Source: Paraburkholderia diazotrophica (lineage in GTDB: Bacteria; Pseudomonadota; Gammaproteobacteria; Burkholderiales; Burkholderiaceae). Taken from it: 64,000 nucleotides of DNA. Positions 1 to 9,280 of the stretch are shown piece after piece. A program made the translations under genes and the position numbers. The stretch is from contig NZ_FNYE01000009.1 in assembly GCF_900108945.1 (NCBI RefSeq), positions 62,001 to 126,000 on the forward strand, given 5' to 3'. Every line of letters begins with the position of its first letter. The first letter of the stretch is position 1. Under the pieces are notes generated by a model. The model did not search any database. It saw nothing but the letters and a program-made list of their open reading frames with translations, and was not told where the DNA came from.

Positions 1-12
1 GGAGTGGCTGAC

Positions 13-1485
13 ATGGTCCAGCGGTTCCAGCAATACATCGACGGTGCATTCGAAGATGCGCGCGAGCACTTCGACAGCGTCGATCCATCGACGGGCGACG
101 TGTGGGCGCACATGCCTGCCGCGAGCGCCGAAGATGTCGACCGTGCGGTGCGCGCCGCGCATCGCGCGCTGAACGATCCGGCGTGGGCGAATCTGACGGC
201 GAGCGCGCGCGGCAAGCTGCTGTACAAGCTCGCCGATCTCGTCGCGCAACATGCGCCGCGTCTCGCGGAACTCGAAACGCAGGACACGGGCAAGATCATT
301 CGCGAGACGCGCGCGCAGATCGGCTATGTCGCCGAGTACTACCGCTATTACGCGGGCGTCGCCGACAAGATCCAGGGCGCGTGGCTGCCCGTCGACAAGC
401 CCGATATGGAAGTGACGCTGCGACGCGAGCCCGTCGGCGTCGTCGCGGGCATCGTGCCGTGGAATTCGCAGCTTTTTCTCTCGGCGGTCAAGGTCGGGCC
501 TGCACTCGCGGCGGGTTGCACGATCGTCCTTAAGGCATCGGAAGACGGCCCCGCGCCGCTGCTCGAATTCGCGCGGCTCGTGCATGAGGCGGGTTTTCCG
601 CAGGGCGTCGTCAACATCGTGACGGGCTTCGGCAACGATTGCGGCCGCACGCTGACCAGTCATCCGCTCGTGTCGAAGATCGCTTTCACGGGCGGCCCCG
701 AAACGGCACGTCATGTCGTGCGCAATTCGGCGGAGAACCTCGCTGCGATGTCGCTGGAACTCGGCGGCAAGTCGCCCGTGCTGGTCTTCGATGACGCCGA
801 TCTCGACAGCACATGCAACGCCATCGTCGCGGGCATCTTCGCGGCGACGGGCCAAAGCTGTGTCGCGGGCTCGCGTCTCGTCGTGCAGCGCGGCATACAC
901 GATGCGCTTGTCGAACGTCTGGTCGCAAAGGCACAGGCGATCCGCATCGGCGATCCGCAGGACATGGCGACTGAAATGGGACCGCTCGCGACGCGCCGTC
1001 AACTCGAACACATCGAGCGCGTGCTGCACGCGAGCGTCGAAGCAGGCGGGCGCATCGTGACGGGCGGCAAGCAGCCTGATGGCGCGAGCAAGGGCAACTA
1101 CTTCATGCCGACCATCGTCGATTGTCCGAATGCGCAAGTGCCGAGCGTGATGGAAGAACTGTTCGGGCCGGTGCTCAGCGTCGTCACATTCGATACGGAA
1201 GCCGACGCGGTCGCGCTCGCGAACGACACGCGCTATGGCCTCGCCTCCGGCGTATTCACGCGCGACCTGACGCGCGCGCATCGTCTGACGCGTGCGTTGC
1301 GCGCGGGCATCGTGTGGGTCAACACGTATCGCGCGGTGTCGCCGATCGTGCCGTTCGGTGGCTATGGCTTGAGCGGACTCGGACGCGAAGGCGGCCTCGA
1401 TGCGGTGCTCGACTACACGCGCACGAAATCGGTCTGGATTCGCACATCGGATGAACCGATCGCCGATCCGTTCGTGATGCGCTGA
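13..1485 (+). CDS. NAD(P)-dependent aldehyde dehydrogenase
   Basis: A 490-residue member of the aldehyde dehydrogenase superfamily, which oxidises aldehydes to carboxylates in the cytoplasm. Visible motifs are the general-base glutamate in LELGGKSP and the catalytic cysteine in GQSCVAGSR, followed by the usual C-terminal PFGGYGLSGLGREGG stretch; length is normal for the family. The reading frame is open from a GTG at 4, but GGAG at 1-4 is spaced correctly for ATG 13. It heads an operon with a NIPSNAP protein and a polyamine-type ABC importer, so the substrate is probably an aldehyde derived from the imported compound. The substrate cannot be read from sequence. Upstream operon members may lie outside the window. 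Confidence 0.93.
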   Translation: MVQRFQQYIDGAFEDAREHFDSVDPSTGDVWAHMPAASAEDVDRAVRAAHRALNDPAWANLTASARGKLLYKLADLVAQHAPRLAELETQDTGKIIRETRAQIGYVAEYYRYYAGVADKIQGAWLPVDKPDMEVTLRREPVGVVAGIVPWNSQLFLSAVKVGPALAAGCTIVLKASEDGPAPLLEFARLVHEAGFPQGVVNIVTGFGNDCGRTLTSHPLVSKIAFTGGPETARHVVRNSAENLAAMSLELGGKSPVLVFDDADLDSTCNAIVAGIFAATGQSCVAGSRLVVQRGIHDALVERLVAKAQAIRIGDPQDMATEMGPLATRRQLEHIERVLHASVEAGGRIVTGGKQPDGASKGNYFMPTIVDCPNAQVPSVMEELFGPVLSVVTFDTEADAVALANDTRYGLASGVFTRDLTRAHRLTRALRAGIVWVNTYRAVSPIVPFGGYGLSGLGREGGLDAVLDYTRTKSVWIRTSDEPIADPFVMR

Positions 1486-1527
1486 TCCATCAACGCTCGC
1501 AACGTTCGCACAGCAACAGGAGCTCGC

Positions 1528-1842
1528 ATGTTCTACGAAATCCGCACGTACCGCATCAAGACGGGCGCCGTGCCCGCCTATCTGAAGCTCGTCGAGGAGG
1601 AGGGCATCGAGTTGCAGAAGCGGTATCTGGGTCAACTGGTCGGCTACTTCTTTTCGGAAGTCGGTCCGCTGAATCAGATCGTGCATATCTGGGCCTATCC
1701 GAGTCTCGACGAACGCGAGCGCCGCCGCGCCGCGCTCGCCGAAGACCCTGCATGGCAGGCCTTTGCGCCGAAGATTCAGGCGCTGATGGAAGAGATGGAA
1801 AACAAGATCATGAAGCCGGCGCGTTTCTCGCCGCTGAACTGA
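1528..1842 (+). CDS. NIPSNAP family protein
   Basis: A 104-residue protein starting MFYEIRTYRIKTG, typical of the NIPSNAP family (dimeric alpha-beta barrel fold), with the conserved HIWAYPSLDERERRR segment in the middle. Bacterial members have no settled biochemical role but often sit in catabolic operons. CAGGAG lies just upstream of the ATG. It lies 42 bp after the aldehyde dehydrogenase and before the ABC importer, so it probably belongs to the same transcript. No signal peptide or membrane segment is seen. Confidence 0.85.
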   Translation: MFYEIRTYRIKTGAVPAYLKLVEEEGIELQKRYLGQLVGYFFSEVGPLNQIVHIWAYPSLDERERRRAALAEDPAWQAFAPKIQALMEEMENKIMKPARFSPLN

Positions 1843-1915
1843 AAACCTGAGAGAGAGCGTCCGGCTCGCCGCCGTACACGTTGCCCGATACAAAACGTAT
1901 TCCATGGAGACAGAC

Positions 1916-2947
1916 ATGAGCAGCAAAAGCACTTCTTTCATTGCGCCGCTGGTCGCGCTGTGCGCGGCGACGCTGGTGTCCGCGCCCGTCCTCGCCGCAG
2001 ACCCGATCGTCTTCACGAGCTGGGGCGGCACCACGCAATCTTCACAACAGAAGAACTGGGCGCAGCCGTTCACGCAGGCGACGGGCATCAACGTGCTGAT
2101 GGACGGCCCGACCGACTACGGCAAGCTGAAAGCGATGGTTGATAGCGGCAACGTGAACTGGGATGTCGTCGATGTCGAAGGCGACTTCGCGTACGCCGCG
2201 CAGCAGGCAGGACTGATCGAGCCGATCGATTATTCCGTCGTGAAGAAGGACGAGCTCGACCCGCGCTTCGCGACGCAGGCGGCAGTGGGCAGCTTCTACT
2301 ACTCGTTCGTGCTCGGCTACAACAAGGCCAGGTACGCGGGCGCACAGCCGTCGACGTGGGCCGACCTGTTCGATACGAAGAAATTCCCCGGCAAGCGCAC
2401 GCTCTACAAATGGTCGGCGCCCGGCGTGCTCGAAATCGCGCTGCTCGCCGACGGCGTGCCGCCGAACAAGCTCTATCCGCTCGATCTCGACCGCGCGTTC
2501 AAGAAGCTCGACACAATCAAGAGCCAGATCGTCTGGTGGAGCGGCGGCGCGCAATCGCAGCAACTGCTCGCATCGGGCGAAGCGCCCATCGGCATGTTCT
2601 GGAACGGCCGCCTGCATGCGCTCGAACAGACGGGCGTGCCTGTCGGCATTTCGTGGAACCAGAACCTGACGGCCGCCGACATGCTCGTGATCCCGAAGGG
2701 CGCGAAGCACAAGGCCGAGGCAATGAAGTACCTCGCCGCCGCGACCAGCCCGCAGGCCCAGGCGAAGTTCGCAACCGATACGGGCTACGCGCCGATCAAC
2801 GTCAAATCGGCTGCGCTGATGTCGCCCGCGATCGCGAAGACGCTGCCCGATCAGTACAAGAACTCGCAGATCAATCTCGACATGAAGTACTGGGCCGAGA
2901 ACCGCGACGCTATCGCGAAGCGCTGGTACGCGTGGCAGTCGAAATAA
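1916..2947 (+). CDS. ABC transporter periplasmic substrate-binding protein (PotD-like)
   Basis: A 343-residue extracellular solute-binding protein of the spermidine/putrescine (PotD/PotF) class. The N-terminus is a clear Sec signal peptide ending VSAPVLAAD, followed by DPIVFTSWGG, the typical first beta strand. The frame is open from ATG 1904, but GGAGA at 1906-1910 places the start at ATG 1916 and yields a compact signal peptide. It is followed by two permeases and an ATPase in the usual importer order. The actual ligand is unknown: such operons also carry opines, amino acids or other amines. Confidence 0.92.
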   Translation: MSSKSTSFIAPLVALCAATLVSAPVLAADPIVFTSWGGTTQSSQQKNWAQPFTQATGINVLMDGPTDYGKLKAMVDSGNVNWDVVDVEGDFAYAAQQAGLIEPIDYSVVKKDELDPRFATQAAVGSFYYSFVLGYNKARYAGAQPSTWADLFDTKKFPGKRTLYKWSAPGVLEIALLADGVPPNKLYPLDLDRAFKKLDTIKSQIVWWSGGAQSQQLLASGEAPIGMFWNGRLHALEQTGVPVGISWNQNLTAADMLVIPKGAKHKAEAMKYLAAATSPQAQAKFATDTGYAPINVKSAALMSPAIAKTLPDQYKNSQINLDMKYWAENRDAIAKRWYAWQSK

Positions 2948-3032
2948 GCGCGCTTTGCGTGAACGTCGACACGAGCGTCGATATGAACGTCGACGCGAGC
3001 GCACATAGTCATCGGAGTGGATGGGAGACACC

Positions 3033-3917
3033 ATGCCTAATGTTCTGAGTACCGTCGCGCATCCTCCCGCGACGGCCAAGCGCCGGCGGCGCGACTGGCG
3101 CAGCATCCGCCTGCTGGTGCCCGCGCTGCTGCTGCTCGTGATCTTCTTTCTGCTACCGGTGCTGTCGCTGCTGTTGCGCAGCGTGATCGAGCCGACGCCG
3201 GGTCTGCACAACTACGAGCAACTGCTCGGCTCGACGACCTATCTGCGCGTATTCGGCAACACCTTTCTGGTCGCGACGGTCGTGACGGTCGTGACGCTCG
3301 CGATCGGCTTTCCGACTGCGTGGCTGCTCGCCATCGCGCCGCGCAAGCTGAGTTCGTTTTTATTCGCGATCCTGCTGCTGTCGATGTGGACCAATCTGCT
3401 TGCGCGCACCTTCGCATGGATGGTGCTGCTGCAACAGACGGGGCCGATCAACCGGATGCTGATGGCGCTCGGCATCATCAGCGAGCCGCTGACGCTCGTG
3501 AACAACCTCGTCGGCGTGACGGTCGGCATGACGTACATCATGCTGCCGTTTCTCGTGATGCCGCTGCACGCGACGTTGCGCAGCATCGACGCGTCGACGT
3601 TGCGCGCCGCCGCGATCTGCGGCGCGAGCCGCTGGCAGGCGTTCTGGCGCGTGCTGGTGCCGCTCGCTATGCCGGGCGTCGCGTCGGGCGCGCTGATGGT
3701 GTTCGTGATGGCGCTCGGTTACTTCGTCACGCCTGCGCTGCTCGGCGGCCCGTCGTACATGATGCTTGCTGAACTCGTTGCGCAGCTCGTGCAGGAACTG
3801 CTGAACTGGGGCCTTGCTGGCGCTGCCGCATTCGTGCTGCTCGCCGTGACGCTCGCGCTCTACGCGTTGCAACTGCGCTTCACGGGCAGTGCGCGCGCAA
3901 GTATTGGAGGCCGGTGA
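3033..3917 (+). CDS. ABC transporter permease (PotB-like)
   Basis: A 294-residue inner-membrane permease with about six hydrophobic segments, beginning with LLVPALLLLVIFFLLPVLSL. The binding-protein-dependent transport motif is present around AAAICGASRWQAFWRVLVPL (EAA loop), which contacts the ATPase. GGGAGA at 3023-3028 selects ATG 3033 over ATG 3021. The stop TGA (3915-3917) overlaps an ATG at 3917 that has its own GGAGG at 3906-3910. That arrangement looks like the original translational coupling to the next permease, now interrupted by a repeat. Confidence 0.93.
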   Translation: MPNVLSTVAHPPATAKRRRRDWRSIRLLVPALLLLVIFFLLPVLSLLLRSVIEPTPGLHNYEQLLGSTTYLRVFGNTFLVATVVTVVTLAIGFPTAWLLAIAPRKLSSFLFAILLLSMWTNLLARTFAWMVLLQQTGPINRMLMALGIISEPLTLVNNLVGVTVGMTYIMLPFLVMPLHATLRSIDASTLRAAAICGASRWQAFWRVLVPLAMPGVASGALMVFVMALGYFVTPALLGGPSYMMLAELVAQLVQELLNWGLAGAAAFVLLAVTLALYALQLRFTGSARASIGGR

Positions 3918-3920
3918 TGA

Positions 3921-4217
3921 AACAACCCCCACGCTCACTACGTTCGCTGCCCCCCGAGGGGGCGTCAGCCGTCCACGTCCGGCTCTGCAGAGCCGGACGG
4001 CTTCACAGGCGCGGAGCGGTGCTCCGCGAATTCCCTGCTACGCCCCTTGGGGCGGCCCGGCGGGAGGCTGAACAACCCCCACGCTCACTACGTTCGCTGC
4101 CCCCCGAGGGGGCGTCAGCCGTCCACGTCCGGCTCTGCAGAGCCGGACGGCTTCACAGGCGCGGAGCGGTGCTCCGCGAATTCCCTGCTACGCCCCTTGG
4201 GGCGGCCCGGCGGGAGG
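3921..4217. repeat. Perfect tandem duplication of a 150-bp palindrome-rich intergenic repeat
   Basis: Copy 1 (3921-4070) and copy 2 (4071-4217) are identical over 147 bases with a period of exactly 150. Each unit carries nested inverted repeats: CCCCCCGAGGGGGC, a perfect 22-bp palindrome centred on CTGCAG, GGAGC-ggt-GCTCC and GCCCCTTGGGGC. It resembles the CCGAGGGGG / CCTTGGGGCGGC intergenic repeats frequent in Burkholderiales. It lies between the two permease genes, and its last bases (GGGAGG, 4212-4217) are the ribosome binding site of the second permease. The frame starting at ATG 3917 stays open through both copies and stops at 4220-4222, two bases before the next gene's ATG. Confidence 0.95.
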
Positions 4218-4223
4218 ACTGAC

Positions 4224-5018
4224 ATGTTGCTCGATTTCGACCGTCTAGGCTCGTTGCGCTGGGTGCTGCTCGCCGTTGGCGCTGCCGTCGCGCTCTTTCT
4301 TCTGCTGCCGATACTGTTCATCGTCGCGCTGTCGTTCGGCGATTCGCAGTGGCTCATCTTTCCGGCGCCGGGCTGGACGCTGGAGTGGTATCGCCAGTTG
4401 TTCACCGACGCAGGCTGGCTCGACTCGCTGCTGACGAGCGCGAAGCTCGCGGTGATCGTCACGGTGCTGTCGGTGCTGATCGGCTTTCTCGCGTCGCTTG
4501 CGCTCGTGCGCGGCAAGTTTCGCGGACGCAACGCAGTGCAGGCGTTCTTTCTCACGCCGATGGTGCTGCCCGTCGTCGTGCTCGCCGTTGCCCTGTATGC
4601 GTTCTTCCTGCGCATCGGGCTGAACGGCACGATGACGGGCTTCGTGATCGGCCATCTGATCATCGCGTTGCCGTTCTCGATCATTTCGATCAGCAACTCG
4701 CTCGCGAGCTTCGACACGGCGCTCGAAGACGCCGCGATGATTTGCGGTGCGTCGCCGCTCGAAGTGAAGCTGCGCGTGACGCTGCCCGCGATCCGGCTCG
4801 GGCTCTTCGCTGCCGCGATCTTCGCGTTTCTTGCGTCATGGGACGAAGTGGTGGTGTCGATCTTCATGGCGAGCCCGACGTTGCAGACGCTGCCCGTGCG
4901 TATCTGGGCGACGCTGAGACAAGACTTGACGCCCGTCGTCGCGGCGGCATCTTCGTTGCTCGTCGGACTGACGACTGTATTGATGCTGGCGGGCGCCGTG
5001 CTGCGCCGCGCGCGCTAA
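4224..5018 (+). CDS. ABC transporter permease (PotC-like)
   Basis: A 264-residue inner-membrane permease, the second half of the importer. It has about six transmembrane segments, starting VLLAVGAAVALFLLLPILFI, and an EAA-like loop at DAAMICGASPLEVKLRVTLP. The frame is open upstream through the repeat, but ATG 4224 follows GGGAGG with six bases of spacing and gives the family N-terminus MLLDFDRLGSLRW. Thus the repeat supplies the ribosome binding site. The gene is followed after 28 bp by the ATPase. Confidence 0.93.
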   Translation: MLLDFDRLGSLRWVLLAVGAAVALFLLLPILFIVALSFGDSQWLIFPAPGWTLEWYRQLFTDAGWLDSLLTSAKLAVIVTVLSVLIGFLASLALVRGKFRGRNAVQAFFLTPMVLPVVVLAVALYAFFLRIGLNGTMTGFVIGHLIIALPFSIISISNSLASFDTALEDAAMICGASPLEVKLRVTLPAIRLGLFAAAIFAFLASWDEVVVSIFMASPTLQTLPVRIWATLRQDLTPVVAAASSLLVGLTTVLMLAGAVLRRAR

Positions 5019-5046
5019 TCGACGTAACCAGCGAGGTGAACCAGAC

Positions 5047-6144
5047 ATGACTGCATTCCTGCAAATCCAGCGCCTGCGCAAAACATACGACGATGTCGTC
5101 GCCATCGATCAGGTGTCGCTCGACGTGCGCAAGGGCGAGTTCATGACCTTTCTCGGGCCGTCGGGCTCGGGCAAGAGCACGACGCTCTATATCGTCGCGG
5201 GCTTCCAGGAGCCGAGCGAAGGGCGCGTGCTGCTCGACGGCAAGCCGCTGCTTTCCGTCGCGCCGAACAAGCGCAATATCGGCATGGTGTTTCAGCGCTA
5301 TACGCTCTTTCCGCATCTGACCGTGGGCGAGAACGTCGCGTTTCCGTTGCGCGTGCGCCGCCGTCCCGATGCTGAGGTGAAGGCGAAAGTCGACAAGATG
5401 CTCGCGCTCGTGCATCTGTCCGAATGCCGCGACCGGATGCCCGCGCAACTGTCGGGCGGACAACAGCAGCGCGTCGCGATTGCGCGCGCGCTCGCCTACG
5501 ATCCGCCCGTGCTGTTGATGGACGAGCCGCTTTCCGCGCTCGACAAGAAGTTGCGCGAGGAAATCCAGCTTGAACTGCGCCGCATTCATCAGGAGACGGG
5601 CGTCACGATTCTCTATGTGACGCACGATCAGGAAGAAGCGCTGCGCCTGTCGGACCGCATTGCCGTGTTCAACAAGGGGCGCATCGAACAGGTTGGCACG
5701 GGCGAAGAACTGTACGCGAATCCTGCGTCGCGCTTTGTCGCGAGCTTTATCGGCAATTCGAATTTCCTGCCGGTCCGCTTGAAGTCGAACACCGATGGCG
5801 TGATGAACGGCGTGTTTCCGAACGGCCATGAAGTAGCGTCGGGTGCGTTCAATCCCGCGCTGACGCCGGGCGACGACGGCACGCTGATGATTCGCCCCGA
5901 GCAGATGCGCATCCGCTCGCTGCACGACATGCGCAGCGCAGCGAATGCGGCGAGTCTGCCCGTCACCGTGCGCGACATCACGTATCTCGGCGACGCGATG
6001 CATTACGCCGTTGCGACGCCGTGGCAGCAGGAGATTTCGATTCGCATGCCGGCGGGGCATCGCCATGACAGCGGTCTCGCGATCGGCACACAGGCGCTCG
6101 TCGACTGGGATGCGCGTGATGTGCGTCTGTTTTCTCAGGCTTGA
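5047..6144 (+). CDS. ABC transporter ATP-binding protein (PotA-like)
   Basis: A 365-residue ATPase that powers the preceding permeases. Walker A GPSGSGKST (about residue 37), signature LSGGQQQR, Walker B VLLMDEPLSALD and the H-loop VTHDQEEAL are all intact. The C-terminal third (about 240-365) is the TOBE-type regulatory domain of PotA/UgpC-class ATPases. It completes the binding protein, permease, permease, ATPase set and probably shares one transcript with it. The next gene starts within ten bases of its stop. Confidence 0.95.
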   Translation: MTAFLQIQRLRKTYDDVVAIDQVSLDVRKGEFMTFLGPSGSGKSTTLYIVAGFQEPSEGRVLLDGKPLLSVAPNKRNIGMVFQRYTLFPHLTVGENVAFPLRVRRRPDAEVKAKVDKMLALVHLSECRDRMPAQLSGGQQQRVAIARALAYDPPVLLMDEPLSALDKKLREEIQLELRRIHQETGVTILYVTHDQEEALRLSDRIAVFNKGRIEQVGTGEELYANPASRFVASFIGNSNFLPVRLKSNTDGVMNGVFPNGHEVASGAFNPALTPGDDGTLMIRPEQMRIRSLHDMRSAANAASLPVTVRDITYLGDAMHYAVATPWQQEISIRMPAGHRHDSGLAIGTQALVDWDARDVRLFSQA

Positions 6145-6152
6145 CGGTTGCG

Positions 6153-6860
6153 ATGAGTGATGCGCTGCCTTCGCTGAGAGTCGAACGCCGCACGACGACG
6201 TTGCGCGAACTCGCGCTGGAGAAAATGCGCACCGCGATTCTCGACGCGCATTTTCATCCGGGCGAGCGGCTCGTCGAGCGTGCGCTATGCGAGGAACTCG
6301 GCGTGAGCCGGACGGTAGTACGCGAAGTATTGCGGCACCTGGAGACGGAAGGACTGGTGGATTCGATACCGAACCAGGGGCCCATCGTCGCGATACTCGA
6401 TCTCGATACGGCAGCGGAGATCTACGAAATACGCGCGTTGCTGGAGGGCGAGGCCGCGATGGCCTGCGCACGGCACGCCGAGGAAAGCACGTTCGAGGAA
6501 CTCGCGGCCTGCATCGACAGGATCCAGCACGCGTTCGATACGCAGGATCATCAAGCCGTGCGCGCATTCACGACGGCGTTCTACGAGCGCATGTTCACTG
6601 GGGGGAAGAAGGCGGTAGCGTGGGATATCGTGCAGTCGCTGACTGCGCGTATCAACAGGCTAAGAGCATTGACGATCGCATCCGACGACCGCGGGCGCCA
6701 GGCGGTCCAGGAAATGCGCCGGATGCTGGCCGCCATTCGCGCGCGCAAGCCAATGGAGGCACGCGAGGCCGCGATTGCGCACGTCGAAAGAGTGGCCGAG
6801 ATCGCGCGTCATTTGCTGTGCGAAGGGCAGGAAAAAGCGTCATGGAGGCGCGCGGGATAA
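6153..6860 (+). CDS. GntR family transcriptional regulator (FadR subfamily)
   Basis: A 235-residue regulator. It has an N-terminal winged helix (LRELALEKMRTAILDAHFHPGERL, helix-turn-helix at LCEELGVSRTVVREVLRHLE) and an all-helical FCD ligand-binding domain from about residue 85. The frame opens at TTG 6141, overlapping the ATPase stop, but ATG 6153 gives the normal N-terminus; no strong ribosome binding site precedes either. As the last gene of the importer operon it most likely senses the imported substrate or a product and controls the operon. Confidence 0.9.
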   Translation: MSDALPSLRVERRTTTLRELALEKMRTAILDAHFHPGERLVERALCEELGVSRTVVREVLRHLETEGLVDSIPNQGPIVAILDLDTAAEIYEIRALLEGEAAMACARHAEESTFEELAACIDRIQHAFDTQDHQAVRAFTTAFYERMFTGGKKAVAWDIVQSLTARINRLRALTIASDDRGRQAVQEMRRMLAAIRARKPMEAREAAIAHVERVAEIARHLLCEGQEKASWRRAG

Positions 6861-6897
6861 ATCACGGCGAGAGGGCGTCGAGGCTCGATGCCGGGCA

Positions 6898-8463
6898 TCA
6901 TGCGACTGCCTCTTCGCGAAGACGGAACTGCGCCACCGCATCGTTGAGCCGCGTGCTCTGTTCTTCGAGCGAGAGTGCCACGGCCGCCGCTTCTTCGACG
7001 AGCGCGGCATTGCGCTGCATCGTCTGCTCCATTTGCGTGACCGTGGTGTTCACCTGCTCGATGCCCGAAGACTGCTCATCGGACGCGATGCTGATTTCGC
7101 TCATGATCGTATTGACGCGCTCGACGGCGCCGACGAGTTCGCTCATCGTCGAGCCCGCCAGCGCGACGTGGCCGCTGCCGTCGTCGACGCGCCGCGCCGA
7201 ATCGCCGATCAGCTCCTTGATTTCCTTCGCTGCCGACGCGCAGCGCTGCGCGAGTCCGCGAACCTCCGTCGCGACGACCGCGAAGCCGCGTCCCTGCTCG
7301 CCCGCGCGCGCGGCTTCGACGGCCGCGTTCAACGCGAGAATGTTCGTCTGGAACGCAATGCTCTCGATGACCCCGACGATGCCCGAGATTCGTGCAGAGC
7401 TCTCGGAGATCGCGGACATCGTCTCGACGACGCGTTGCATCGCTTCTCCGCCGCGCGACGCGATGTCGGCGGCGCCCTCGACGTAGCTGCGTGCATCGCG
7501 AGCGTTGTCCGCGTTCTGGCGCACGGCCGCCGTCAACTGCTCCACGCTCGCCGCGGCCTGCTGCAGCGACACGGCCTGTTGCTCGGTGCGCGAAGACAGA
7601 TCGACGTTGCCGCTCGCAATCGCGCGGACGTCGCCGACGATCGTCTCCGTGCTCGCGCGCACCTGCTTCACGGTATCGATGAGGCCGGCCTGCATCTGCT
7701 TGAGCGCATTTAGCAAATAGGCCATTTCGTTTTCGCGGGAAATGACGACGGTGCCCGTCAGGTCGCCTTTCGCGATCTTCTCGAAGTGGTCGACGGCCAG
7801 ATCGATCGGCTCGACGATCGCCTTCGCAAGCGCGCGCTGCGCGAAGAAGCCGACGACGAGCGCGAACGCGGCCACCGCGCCCATCGCCCAGACGACCTGG
7901 TGGAAGCGCGTGGCGGCCGCGTCGTAGCGGGCCTTTTCACGCGCGACCTGGAATGCTTCGAGCGCGCCGATCGCGTCCTGATACGCGACGAACAAAGCGG
8001 GCGGCGCGTCACGCTGCGTGCTGAGGAAATTGAACGCGTCGTCGTGGTCGAGTTGTGACAGCGCCTTCAGAAATACCTGGTCGAGCAGCGCCTGGCGGTT
8101 GCGCTGGAGCGTGTCGAAAAGGGATTGCTCGTCGGCGGCGCGCTGGTGCAGGCGCGAGTAGGCCGCCAGTTCGTCGTTGCTCTGCGCAAGGAGCGTGTGG
8201 ACTTGCGCGATCTCATCCCTGGCAGGCTGGCCGGCACTGATGATCTGCGCGACGTCGCTCAGACGTTCGCGCAGGACGAGCATGCGCTCGGAGCTTGTCT
8301 TCAGGTGCAGCAGCGAAGCGGTGTCGTCGCGATACATCGCCTCGAGCGAAGCATTGCCCACATAGAGGCCAGCGATGCACGCACCGACCACCAGCACGAG
8401 CAACACGGTATAGCCGGCGATTGTTGCGACGAGTCCGCCGCGGATAGTCAGTTGTTTTCGCAC
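6898..8463 (-). CDS. Methyl-accepting chemotaxis protein (Tar type)
   Basis: A 521-residue chemoreceptor. It has an N-terminal membrane anchor ([20 protein letters not shown]), a periplasmic four-helix-bundle sensor of about 150 residues, a second membrane segment ([18 protein letters not shown]), a HAMP linker and a cytoplasmic signalling domain. The signalling tip [20 protein letters not shown] and the following [12 protein letters not shown] are canonical. The frame is open further upstream, but GTG 8463 is preceded by AAGGGA at six bases and starts directly before the membrane segment. It converges on the GntR gene with a 37-bp gap. The ligand is unknown. Confidence 0.93.
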   Translation of the reverse strand: MRKQLTIRGGLVATIAGYTVLLVLVVGACIAGLYVGNASLEAMYRDDTASLLHLKTSSERMLVLRERLSDVAQIISAGQPARDEIAQVHTLLAQSNDELAAYSRLHQRAADEQSLFDTLQRNRQALLDQVFLKALSQLDHDDAFNFLSTQRDAPPALFVAYQDAIGALEAFQVAREKARYDAAATRFHQVVWAMGAVAAFALVVGFFAQRALAKAIVEPIDLAVDHFEKIAKGDLTGTVVISRENEMAYLLNALKQMQAGLIDTVKQVRASTETIVGDVRAIASGNVDLSSRTEQQAVSLQQAAASVEQLTAAVRQNADNARDARSYVEGAADIASRGGEAMQRVVETMSAISESSARISGIVGVIESIAFQTNILALNAAVEAARAGEQGRGFAVVATEVRGLAQRCASAAKEIKELIGDSARRVDDGSGHVALAGSTMSELVGAVERVNTIMSEISIASDEQSSGIEQVNTTVTQMEQTMQRNAALVEEAAAVALSLEEQSTRLNDAVAQFRLREEAVA

Positions 8464-8705
8464 GAAGGGTCCCTTGGCCGGCGGCCGGGCGCGGCCAGCG
8501 GCCGATGTGGTTTCCGGATCACGATAGACGGGCGCTGTCTTGCAACGCGTGGCGATCCTGGGTTGCGAACGAGTTAACGACCGGGTGAATGGAAAGGTTT
8601 TGCGTGCAGGCGACGCGGATATGGCGGATTGCGACACGCGTCGTATGGGACAAAGCCAAAGCACTCAACTATCCTTACGCTTTCGACAGCGTCGGTGAAA
8701 ATGCC

Positions 8706-9182
8706 ATGACGAGAGACGACAAGTTGCGACAGGTCGCGGCCGAATTCGGATTCGATCCGGACGAGGAAATCAAGAAAGGCGGAAAGTACACGCCTCTTTT
8801 GATCGACGGGAACGCGGCCTATGTTGCCGGCCAGATTCCGCGCGTGGGAGACGTGGTGCGCTTCGTCGGCGTGGTGGGCGAATCCCTCTCGCTGGAAGAG
8901 GGGCGTCGCGCAGCAGGGACTTCGACGCTCCGCGCGCTGTCGCTGATCAAGAAGCATTGCGGAACGCTCGACGCGATATTGGCGGTGCCGCGCATCACCG
9001 TCTTCGTGCGAAGCGCGCCGGACTTCACGATGCAAAGCGAAGTCGCAGATGGCGCATCCGACGTGCTGTACGACGTGCTTGGCGATGCCGGCATACACAC
9101 ACGCTCGTCTGTCGGCGTGTTGCAATTGCCGAAAGGCGCGTCAGTGGAAGTGGATTTTATTTTCAGCGTGCGGCCTGCGTAG
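8706..9182 (+). CDS. RidA family protein (YjgF/YER057c/UK114)
   Basis: A 158-residue RidA-superfamily protein. Family segments include YVAGQIPRVGD, ALSLIKKHCGTLDAI and the C-terminal GVLQLPKGASVEVDFIFSV. It lacks the standard catalytic arginine setting of archetypal RidA (R-x-C-V), and is longer at its N-terminus, so deamination of reactive enamines/imines is only a possibility. The frame extends upstream to 8589, but ATG 8706 gives the family N-terminus MTRDDKLRQVAAEFGFDPDE. It diverges from the chemoreceptor and converges on the indolepyruvate oxidoreductase. Confidence 0.85.
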   Translation: MTRDDKLRQVAAEFGFDPDEEIKKGGKYTPLLIDGNAAYVAGQIPRVGDVVRFVGVVGESLSLEEGRRAAGTSTLRALSLIKKHCGTLDAILAVPRITVFVRSAPDFTMQSEVADGASDVLYDVLGDAGIHTRSSVGVLQLPKGASVEVDFIFSVRPA

Positions 9183-9222
9183 CCAGTTCGACAGAGCTGT
9201 TCGCACGACGTGGACTGCGCCA

Positions 9223-9244
9223 AAGCAGCCCTCCGGGGCTGCTT
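9223..9244. terminator. Hairpin between convergent genes
   Basis: AAGCAGCCC (9223-9231) pairs perfectly with GGGCTGCTT (9236-9244) around a TCCG loop. It lies between the RidA-like gene and the convergent indolepyruvate oxidoreductase. A bidirectional terminator is likely, although the T-run on either side is poor. Confidence 0.5.
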
Positions 9245-9280
9245 CGTTCTCTCGCGTCCTCGCACGCAGACATATACCTG

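Noticed and set aside
4864-6567. A 567-codon open frame on the - strand
   Set aside because: Antisense to the ABC ATPase and GntR genes, both of which have full motif sets; no motif in the antisense product.
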